Positions 23,736-32,500 of a stretch of 32,500 bases of DNA are shown one piece after another. The translations under genes were made by a program, and so were the position numbers. The notes under the pieces were generated by a model. It saw only the letters and a program-made list of their open reading frames with translations. It was not told the origin of the DNA and searched no databases. Positions within the stretch are counted from its first letter, which is position 1, and each line of letters begins with the position of its first letter. Source of the DNA: Neocallimastix lanati (nom. inval.) (taxonomy: Eukaryota > Neocallimastigomycota > Neocallimastigomycetes > Neocallimastigales > Neocallimastigaceae); assembly GCA_016946835.1 (NCBI GenBank), contig JACVTC010000023.1:1382501-1415000 (forward strand), in the 5' to 3' direction.

Positions 23736-24026
23736 TGATTGTCTCACCTTTTTTTTTTTTTTTTTTATTTTTTTTTTCTCTATAAAAGAAAAAAGGAACA
23801 AATTTTCTTTAAAAAAAAAAAAAAAAAAAAAAACTAACCTTTTTTATTATAACATAGGATAAATGTTATATATAAAGGAACTTTTTTTTTTTTTTTTTTT
23901 TTTATATTTTAATTTTTTTTTTTCATTTATTAATTATTAAAAATCAAAAAAATGTTATAAACATGTATATATATATATAATTATAAAAGAACTCTTTTAA
24001 AAATATTATTAATTTTAATTTTTATA

Positions 24027-24092
24027 AATATAAATATAAAAAGAGTCCTATATAAATATAAAAAGAGTCCTATATAAATATAAAAAGAGTCC
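24027..24092. repeat. 22-bp tandem repeat, three copies
   Basis: The word GAGTCC recurs at 24043, 24065 and 24087. The unit is TATATAAATATAAAAAGAG plus TCC, nearly identical in all three copies. Confidence 0.9.
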
Positions 24093-24291
24093 TTTTTTGA
24101 TCCTGAATCTACTTCAAAATAGTTGGTTTCCTACACGCTCTTTAGTTGTCCTTGTCACAAATAATGAAAAAAAAAATCCAGATTTATTTTATGTAAATGT
24201 ACCTAAGAAGTAGTTTTCATGGAAACCACTTATACAAACACCTCTTTCTTTGTTAACTAAACATAAACCGAATATCTTTCGTAGGAGGAGT
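24082..24291 (+). pseudogene. Possible coding relic, unrecognised
   Basis: A less AT-biased block. From about 24082 one frame is open for some 43 codons and contains SWFPTRSLVVLVTNNEKKNP, then DLFYVNVPKK and a TAG. The same frame continues with FSWKPLIQTPLSLLTKHKP and reaches a TAA at about 24292. The composition is protein-like, but no family is recognised. It directly abuts the left arm of an inverted repeat pair, so it may be a fragment of a transposon or of a disrupted gene. Confidence 0.35.
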
Positions 24292-24399
24292 TAATATTCA
24301 AACTAGAGAAAATCTTATCTTGAACATATATATATATATATAATTTTTTTTTTTTTTTTACTATAATATTATTATATAAAATACAATAACTATTATTAT

Positions 24400-24605
24400 T
24401 CTTTTTAATAAATATGTAATAAAACAAGTGGAAATATGTTTTCTTTTTGAAAAGATAAAAAAAAAATATTCAACATTCCCCCCTTTTTTTTTTATTTATA
24501 ATTATTTTTAATAAATAAATAATAAAAGAAGTGGAAAATATGTTCTCTTTCAAGAAAAGATAAAAAAAAAAAATTTTATCATTCCCCTTTTTTTTTTTAT
24601 AATTA
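24400..24605. repeat. 103-bp tandem duplication
   Basis: Copy 1 (24400-24502) and copy 2 (24503-24605) share TTTTTAATAAATA, AATAAAA-AAGTGGAAA-ATATGTT, GAAAAGATAAAAAAA and CATTCCCC followed by T runs. GTGGAAA lies at 24428 and 24531, a 103-bp period. Confidence 0.85.
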
Positions 24606-25215
24606 AAGTTTTATAGTCAAAATTAGTTAAATATATATGATAATTAACCTGATTAATAAATTGACTCAAAAAAATAAAATAAAATTTAATTATTATTATT
24701 AAATATAAATATGATAAAAAGATTTACTGGAAATCCTTATTTATTTATTTATTTTTATGGGTGAGTTATATTAATTAGTAATTTATTTAATATATTTATT
24801 TAATTAATGATATTCAGGTTTAATTATAGTAAAAATAAAATAAAATAAAATAAAAAAAAATAAAATAAAATAAATAAAATAAAAAATATAAAAATGAATG
24901 ATTATAGTAAAATTAATAAAATAAAAAATTATAAAGCGAAAAGGCAAAAAAAAAAAAAAGTAGTTATACATTTAAATTCATTTAAATTTATATATTTTTA
25001 TTTTTATTTTTTTTTAGTGTTTCATCAATTATAAAATGAATAAGAAAACAAAAAAATAAAAATTTTAAAAGATATAATAAAATTCATTATTAGGTATTAA
25101 AAATATAAAAATGAAATATTTAAGAGAAAATCAATAATAAATTATTAATTTAATGTTCTTAATCAATATATACATAGTTGATTTTCTCTTTTAATTTTTC
25201 ATATAGATTTAATGA

Positions 25216-25456
25216 GAGAGTTTCAATTTCCCTAAATTTCATTTCGACAGGTTGCATTTCGACAAGTGGAGTATTAATATAAATGAATAATATATTAATT
25301 CAAAATAATTTTCTTTAAAATTGTTATTATTCAATATTATTAATAATATTTAATTTTGTTTATTTATTTATTTATTTAATAATTTTCAACTTGGCGAAAT
25401 GCCATATTTTTTAATACGCCACATGCATTCAAAAAAATTGGCGAAATGCACCACTC
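25216..25456. mobile_element. Candidate MITE with imperfect inverted ends and 11-bp direct flanks
   Basis: The left end carries CATTTCGACAGG and GCATTTCGACAAG (25240-25266). The right end carries CTTGGCGAAATGCCA (25390-25404) and TTGGCGAAATGCACC (25438-25452), which are inverted forms of the same motif (GCATTTCGCCAA). GTGGAGTATTAAT on the left also matches the inverted ATTAATACGCCAC-like word on the right, imperfectly. The exact 11-mer AGATTTAATGA stands on both sides (25205-25215 and 25457-25467). Inverted ends with a 9-11 bp target duplication are typical of Mutator-like elements. No coding capacity, so non-autonomous. Confidence 0.5.
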
Positions 25457-25730
25457 AGATTTAATGATCTAAAATTAATTAATGGTTGACATAAAATAAA
25501 TTTTATTTAATTTCAACTAAATGTTTCATTTTTATGCTTCCTTTCATAATATCCCTTAAAAAATTTTTATTTTAATTTATTTATTGATAATTTATTTCTT
25601 TTATTAATAATTAAAGTTTTTGTTATGTCATTGTACAAATCAATACTAATGTAGATATAAAAAAATTAAAAAAAAAAAAAAAAAAAATATTTGATATATA
25701 AAGTTATATATAAAAAGAAATTATGTTAAA

Positions 25731-25830
25731 ATTTATGTTAATTTTATATGATAAGGAATGAAGTTTTAAATAATAATAAAAATTATGTTAATTTAATATG
25801 ATAAGGAATGAAGTTTTTAAGTAATAATAA
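25731..25830. repeat. 50-bp tandem duplication
   Basis: ATAAGGAATGAAGTTTT recurs at 25751 and 25801. The two 50-bp units differ at a few bases. Confidence 0.9.
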
Positions 25831-26113
25831 ATAAAAATAAATATCATAATAAATAGTTTATTATCGCTTATTTTTAAAGTTTTTTTTTGCTATGTTAAAT
25901 CAATTTTTTTTTCTTCTTAGTTTTTACCGATGTTTATTTTTTATTTAATTTCTTATATTCCGAAGTAAAGTTAAGGAAAATTATATATTTTATTTTATAT
26001 ATTATAAATTATTATTATCATTATTATTATCATCATTTTTATTACTAGATTATTAAAAAAAAATTAAAAAAATAAATACTCAAGATAAGATTTTCCCTAG
26101 TTTGAATATAACC

Positions 26114-26947
26114 AAAAAAAAAAAAAAAAAAAAAAAAAAAGAAATTAATTTTAAATTGATATATATATATATATATATTGTTTTAAAAAAAATTCATTTC
26201 CCGCTCGATCAAAAATCATAATTAGTTCTACAAAGGAAGATCATATATACTAATTTAACAGTTTATTTTATTATTATTATTATTATTTTTAAATAGTAAT
26301 TATTATTCACTCTCTGATTTATTTTAAACTTTTTTACTATGTATATATTGAAACAATAAGTTAATGAAATTTTAAAATAGATATTTATCATGAAATGTGG
26401 AATTATTATGTTAATATATTTTAATAATTAAAGATAAAGCAATGGAAACATTTAATAAAAAAAAAAAAAAATTAAAACAAAATTAATAGTGGATAATACT
26501 TTTTCTTTGTTTTTTTTTTTTTTTTTTTATCTTAAAAAATTAATTTAATTAATTATCGAATGTAAACCAAAATAAAACTTTTAATATTATTATATTCTAT
26601 ACATAGTATTGTACATATTTATAATGAGTAATGTATTAAATGTATTAATAGAAATTATTAATATATTATCTATAAATTTATTAAAATTTATTAATTAATC
26701 TAATAATAAATAAATAACATAATTTGATTTTAATAACTAATCATTAATAATAAAAAAAATTTATTATATGAACTTATAAGAAATACTATAATTAAATCAT
26801 TTAAATATATAAAAATTAATATTCCTATTGTTAATATGAATTAAAGGAACATTTTAGATATTTTTTAATTTCTTTTTTTTTTTTTTTTTCTATTTGATAA
26901 TAAAAATAAAATGAATATATATATATATTTAAAGAATAAAAAGTATA

Positions 26948-26978
<31 letters not shown>

Positions 26979-27560
26979 CATTGTTATAAAAAAGTAAAAT
27001 AATTATGAAGTTAAGTTTCTATACTTTAATTTAATAATTATTAATTATTTGGTAAGTTTATATTAGTTTATATTAATTAATTGGAATGATTATTATTATT
27101 TTTTTCTTTAAATTATTCCTATATTTATTTTTTATTAATTTATTTTATTCTTCTTAAAATATTGGATAGTCCTTTTATTACTATTATTATTATTATTTTT
27201 ATTTAATCTTTAATTTTAATTAATAAAAATGGTTGAAGTTTAAATCTTAATATTTTTTTTTTCTATATAATTATTTTTTTAATTATTATTATTTTTTTTT
27301 GCTGATCAAAATATTGGATAATATAAAATAATATTTTGAAATTTAAGGAAAATAGAAAAAAATAAAATAAAATAAAAAATAAATAACAATAAATAAAAAA
27401 AAAAAATTAAAAATTATTTATAGTATGAAAATACAATTTTTTTTGATTAAAATAATACAATATTATTATTAAGATTATAAAAATTGATTATTCGATTTAT
27501 ATATATAACAATAAAAAATCCATTATAGAAACTATAACAAATAATAAAATAATAAAACTT
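26114..27560. other. Gene-free AT-rich DNA
   Basis: Begins with an A27 run and an (AT)n tract near 26158-26178. A small less biased block at 26195-26250 (around TCATTTCCCGCTCGATCAAA) is not readable as protein. (TA)n tracts occur near 26915 and 26945-26963. No gene is seen. Confidence 0.7.
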
Positions 27561-27680
27561 AATAGTAAAAACTATATTAAATAAATTATTTTTTTCATTT
27601 TTCATGTTTTAAAATGAAAAATAGTAAAAACTATATTAAATAAATTATTTTTTCATTTTTCATGTTTTAAAATGAAAAAT
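27561..27680. repeat. 59-bp tandem duplication, each copy with a hairpin
   Basis: AATAGTAAAAACTATATTAA recurs at 27561 and 27620. Each unit ends in an inverted repeat CATTTTTCAT / ATGAAAAATG around GTTTTAAA (one arm base differs in the first copy). Copies differ by one T in a T run. Confidence 0.9.
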
Positions 27681-27757
27681 GGAAAATAAGTAAATAGGAT
27701 TATCCTATTAAAAGAATAAAATTAAATAATAAAGAAAGTAAATATTTTTTAATATTT

Positions 27758-27823
27758 TCTTTAAATAAAAAATTCTTTAAATAAAAAATTCTTTAAATAA
27801 AAAAGTCTTTAAATAAAAAAATT
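27758..27823. repeat. 16-bp tandem repeat, four copies
   Basis: CTTTAAATAAAAAA recurs at 27759, 27775, 27791 and 27807. Confidence 0.9.
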
Positions 27824-27947
27824 ATAAAAATAACATATATTTAAAAATTGGATGATTTTTTTTTTACATTTTTTTATTTTATAATGTTTAAATTTTAATT
27901 CCTAATGTTTGTATTATTAATAACAATTTAATAGTAAATAGTGAATA

Positions 27948-28079
<132 letters not shown>

Positions 28080-30212
28080 ATGATTAGTATATAATAAAAA
28101 AAAATAACAGAATAATTAATAAATAATGAATAATATATAATTTTTATTGTATAATAATATATATATGAGAATACATAAAAAGAAAATTATGTATAATATA
28201 TAAATACATATACAAAAGAAATTATGTGAACAAGATTTAGAAGAAATGAATTTATGAAAATATTTTTTTTTTTTATTAGTATGATGCTTTTTTATTTATA
28301 TAAAAATAACATATTTTTATTATGTATAAATTAAAACTAACAATAAAAATTTTTTAAATATAATAAATAATAAAATTTATTCATTAAACCATAACAAATA
28401 ATAGAAAATTTTATTATTTATTATATTTAATTAAATAAATTTTATAATTAGTTTTTAATAATTATTATTATAATATAAACAAATACTTTTATTTTATTCT
28501 ATTTAAGTAACAAATAAATAATAAAATAAAATAAAGTCAATTAAAATAATAATATTTAAATATTTTCTTATCATAAAACAATAATATTTATTTAAATTTT
28601 TTAAGGAAAGAAAAAAAAAACAAAAACAAAAAAACCAAAACAAACAACAAATTACTATTTTCTGTCAAAATTTTACTTTTATTTTTTAACTTTTTTTTTA
28701 ATTGTAAACATTGAATAATTTTTTTTTTAATAATTATCAAAAAATTAATATATAAAATTTTTTTTTTTTTTTTTTAAATGAATATTTTTTTTTTTTTTAA
28801 AAAAAAAAGAAAAAAATTTATTATTAATATTATAATATTAATATTAATAATATTATTATTTATTTTTATTTATTATTATTATTTATTTGTTATTATTATT
28901 ATTATATCTGTTTATGAATAGTGAATACAACGAAACAATAAAAGAGAAAAAATTAAAATAAAATTTAATTATTAATTGATATTATTAAAATATTAATTTT
29001 ATTTATTTATTTATTTTTTTATTTGATAGTGATGCTAATTTTTATTTTATCATATCTTTTCATATATATTTTATTAAGCATATTCATTAACAATTTCAAA
29101 TAAAAAAATTAATTTAGGATATGACTTTTATGTAAATAATAAAAACATCTTATTTAATCATTAAATAATATAAAAAATTATTCAATTCTATTTATACATA
29201 ATTTAAAGAATATATTTTATATGGATATCACATTATCTGTAGAATTGTACTAATTGGATAATTATCTTTTTTTTTAATAAATAATTAATATATTAATTAA
29301 TATTATAGTAAATAATAAATTTGTATAGTTGAAAAGAATATTAAAAAAAAAAAAAAAAAAAAAAAACCAAAAACAAACAATATATTTAATTTTTATAATA
29401 AAAATATTAAAAAAAACAAAAAAACAAAAAAAAAACGAGAACAAAATTTTTACAGAAAGTAAGAATTAAGATAATCAAGAAATAATATTAGTTTTTTCGA
29501 TAGTTATTCTAAATAAATAAGCAAAAAAAAAAAACAAAAATAAAAACAAAAACAAAAACAAAAAATAAAATATTTTTCATATATATTATAGAATAATTAA
29601 AATGATTAACGATGAAATATTACTTATTTCATTTTTTTTTCTTATACTAATAATAACATATATATACATACATATATTTTGTATTAATGAAGAATTAAAA
29701 ATAATAATATGAATCCAAGAACTTGATCATTAATACTAATAAAATTTTAATATATCATATTAATATTGTATATAAGAGTAAAATATATTAAAATAATTAA
29801 TTATCTATTTTTTTTTCATTAAAAATAATTTTATAAAACTAGAACAAAAATAAAACAATCCATTTTTATTAAATATTTATTAAATATTTATTTATTCTCA
29901 ACTCATAATATACTGGAAGAGGTGGAATAAATAATCGAAATAAAATAAACTAATTAAAAATGCTTGAAATATAATAATTAAATTCTCATATTATAAAAAA
30001 ATATTAATAAAAAAATTAATAAAATTTTTTTTTTTATAATTTTATAATTTTATATTTACTTATTTCTTTTAATTACATAATAAATTGATATTGATTAATA
30101 AAAGAAATTAAGCAAATCTGAATCATATTAATTTGGATATATATATATTATAATTAAATTAGAAAATTAAACTATATAGATTTATTTTTATTATAAAGCC
30201 TCTGAATGATTT
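28080..30212. other. Gene-free AT-rich DNA with A/C-only clusters
   Basis: No gene is visible. Three plus-strand clusters contain almost only A and C (about 28606-28652, 29342-29436 and 29523-29570). The first two share the ordered words AAAACCAAAA and CAAACAA, so they may be old copies of one another. The third is an interrupted AAAAAC array. Confidence 0.65.
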
Positions 30213-30309
30213 GAGTTAATAAGATTGTATTATATAGTTATGAATGGAGTTAATAAGATTGTATTATATAGTTATGAATGGAGTTAATAAGATTGTATTA
30301 TATAGTTAT
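30213..30309. repeat. 34-bp tandem repeat, nearly three copies
   Basis: GAGTTAATAAGATTGTATTA begins at 30213, 30247 and 30281. The first two 34-bp units are identical and the third is cut after 29 bp. Lack of divergence implies a recent duplication. Confidence 0.95.
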
Positions 30310-32205
30310 TTTTTTTTATGTATTTATATTTATTATTAATAAACAAATATTTATAATTATTAATAATTATTAAATAAACAATATTTCATGCTTTCAATAT
30401 ATACACATATAAACTAAGAAAGAAAAAAGAAAAATACTAAAATTAAAATTCATATATTTTTTATTAAATATAAATTTTAAAAATTAATTATTTAATCAGT
30501 ATAACGGAATATAAATAAATATTAATAAAAAAAAAAAAAAAAAGAAATTATAAAATAGTATTTAAAATATTAATGAAATACCTTTGATAAAACAATGCTT
30601 TATTAATTAAATAATCATAATTCATATCTATTTTTATTTTATATTATTTATTAATTATTTATTAATATAAAATAATCTCGAAACTAAAATTATTATTATG
30701 CGTATGTAGGGAAAAATAAATAAAAAAAATATATATATATTTAAAATCTAATATATAAATAAAAATAGTTATACTAAATTTACTATATAATTACTAAATT
30801 AAATAAATTTTATTTTTATAAAATGAAAATATTTAAATAAATATTATTAATATAAACAACAATAATGCAAATAAAAATATAAAACATGGTCAAATAATTT
30901 CAAAGGATAACTTTATGTATATTTTAATCTATCTCTATTAAAGAATTTTTAATTAATATATTTATTAGTATTATTTTAAAATTATTTAATAAATGAGACA
31001 AAAATATAATTAAAAAAAAAAAAAATTAATAAAAAAACCGAATCTAGTTCTTTTTATTTTAAAAATATATAAAATATATAAATAAAATAAAATATTATAA
31101 AATAAAGTATAATAAAATAAAATAAAATAAATAAAAATATATAAATAAAAAAAAAAAAAAAAAAAGAATAAAAATAATATTTAATAATTCAAACAAGAGT
31201 TTATATTAATTAAAAAATAGTAAATTAAATTTTATAAATAATAACTATAAAATTATTGGATGATTTTACAAATAAATTAATTAATAATCATATTATTTAA
31301 TTTTTTTTTTATTTTATATTATTTTTATTTTTAAAAAATATTTAATTAATAAGTAAACAAATAAAGAAAAAAGAAAAATGAAAAGAATTAATTATTTCCA
31401 TATAAAGCTTAAATAATAAAAAACATAAAGTATAATTTTATATAATTTTATTTTAATAAATATTTCGATTTAGCATATTATATTTGAAACAATTAAACAA
31501 TAGAAATCATTGACAAAAACAGTAATTAATAAAAATGAAGAAAATAAATATTAAAACTTTATAAATTATAAAAAAAAAGTTTGTAATATTATTTTAATAT
31601 TGTGTAATACTTTAAATAAAAAATTAATAGATAAGATTATCTTTAAATATTTTAATTATTAAAATAATTTATTTATTATTATAAAATAAAAATCAATAAC
31701 ATAAAATTTTAATATAATAATATATTAAAAAAAAAAAAAGAAGAAAAAAAAAAAAAAATAACAAAAAAGAAATTTAAAAAAGATAATAATATAATAAAAT
31801 TATTAACTTTTAATATATTTAATTAAATAAAAAAAAAATAGTTAATATGCTTTATAGAAAATAATAATAATAATAATACATAAATTTTTGGAACACAAAA
31901 GTTTATTACAAAGTAATCTTAATTTATAAAAAATTTAAGATTTCACATCCATATAAAAGTAAAAATAAATTCACTAAAAAAATTTTTTTTATTTTATTTA
32001 TTCATTTTTTTTTTAAAAAAAAAAATATAAAGTAATAAAAATAATAATAATAAAAAAAAAAAAAAAAAAAAAAATAAATAAAATAGATATATATAAATAA
32101 TATTAATAAAAATTTGTTAGAGAAAAAAAAGGTTACATTAAATTTTTATTAATATTTATTAGATATATAGAATATTTTAATTAGAATAAATAAATAAAAA
32201 GAAAA
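30310..32205. other. Gene-free AT-rich DNA and upstream region of the terminal gene
   Basis: Only A/T-dominated sequence with A runs of 15-20 (for example 30529-30543, 31149-31165 and 32054-32074). The last ~200 bp before 32206 must hold the promoter and leader of the terminal gene; no discrete element can be singled out. Confidence 0.65.
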
Positions 32206-32500
32206 ATGATTCCTTTAAATAGTAATTCAACAATACCATTAAAATATCAAAAATCTTCAGGTACTTGTAAGGAAAGTTATGATAATTTTTTAAATGCTTT
32301 TTTAGGTTATTTCGAAAATGTTACCTTTACTATCAATACTTTCCAATTTTTTCTCGTTACACTTATGTATATAAATGTTGGTAAAGGAAAATATTGGAAA
32401 ATTTTATTTTATGTTTCCATTTGTGGTATAATTGGTAATATTATTGAAAGTATTGGTGTTATTAGTACTTGTATGAAAGGAAAAGAAAATGATAATGGAA
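32206..32500 (+). CDS. Multi-pass membrane protein, N-terminal 98 aa (partial)
   Basis: The ATG at 32206 follows an A-rich leader and opens a frame that continues past the window end without a stop. The N-terminus is polar (residues 1-30, MIPLNSNSTIPLKYQKSSGT). Hydrophobic segments follow at about residues 39-57 (VTFTINTFQFFLVTLMYIN) and 66-88 (ILFYVSICGI onward), with a basic GKGKYWK loop between them and a charged stretch (KGKENDNG) after the second. This predicts at least two transmembrane helices with a short connecting loop; more probably follow. There is no cleavable signal peptide. Codon use is AT-biased but the protein composition is normal, unlike the intergenic DNA. I do not recognise a named family. 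The style resembles lineage-specific polytopic membrane proteins of anaerobic gut fungi, which is an impression rather than a database result. An unseen 3' part and introns are possible. Confidence 0.85.
   Translation, partial: MIPLNSNSTIPLKYQKSSGTCKESYDNFLNAFLGYFENVTFTINTFQFFLVTLMYINVGKGKYWKILFYVSICGIIGNIIESIGVISTCMKGKENDNG

Larger units (their letters stand above)
24295..26108. mobile_element. Candidate decayed DNA transposon bounded by 27-bp inverted repeats
   Basis: The left arm at 24297-24323 (starting TTCAAACTAG, ending ATCTTATCTTGA) matches the reverse complement of 26080-26106 at 26 of 27 positions. Both are flanked outside by TA (24295-24296 and 26107-26108), as expected for a Tc1/mariner-type TA target duplication. 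The ~1.8 kb interior has no readable transposase and is itself filled with tandem duplications and a smaller inverted-repeat element. TA is common here, so the duplication alone is weak evidence. Two independent copies of one short repeat in opposite orientation are the alternative. Confidence 0.45.

Overview
Extremely AT-rich eukaryotic DNA. Intergenic sequence is almost only A and T, with hundreds of A or T homopolymers, (AAAT)n/(AAT)n microsatellites and short minisatellites. The few less biased blocks stand out against it. Together with a decayed LINE-type retroelement and a multi-pass membrane protein using AT-biased codons, this best fits a nuclear scaffold of an anaerobic gut fungus (Neocallimastigomycota). 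Dictyostelid-like protists share the base composition and cannot be excluded. The assignment is inference from composition and protein style; no marker gene is present.

Layout. 1-14,805 holds no convincing protein gene. It contains minisatellites, palindromes, a dispersed ~0.5 kb repeat pair (5,300-5,830 and 6,983-7,480) and a G/purine-richer island (about 5,940-6,750) ending in two adjacent perfect hairpins followed by a long T run. A 62-codon ORF of unknown function lies at 14,806-14,994. From about 16,900 to 20,300 there are short islands of less AT-rich, unreadable sequence separated by the longest homopolymers of the window (up to 43 T). 20,385-22,160 is a broken non-LTR retrotransposon: endonuclease C-terminal part, linker, and reverse transcriptase up to the RQGCPLSP motif. 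It is full of frameshifts, stops and expanded A/T runs, and it ends abruptly.

22,780-23,735 is a diverged tandem duplication, one copy of which has gained a large (AAAT)n(AAT)n tract. 24,027-26,250 looks like a small nest of decayed DNA transposons: a 27-bp inverted repeat pair with TA at both ends, enclosing a smaller inverted-repeat element with 11-bp direct flanks and two tandem duplications. 26,250-32,205 is again gene-free AT-rich DNA with microsatellites and minisatellites. A membrane protein gene starts at 32,206 and runs off the window.

The only genes that may be functional are the small ORF at 14,806 and the partial gene at 32,206. No operon, pathway or defence-type system is visible. 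The interest lies in how neutral DNA decays here (homopolymer and microsatellite growth), in the transposon relics, and in a few structured noncoding motifs.
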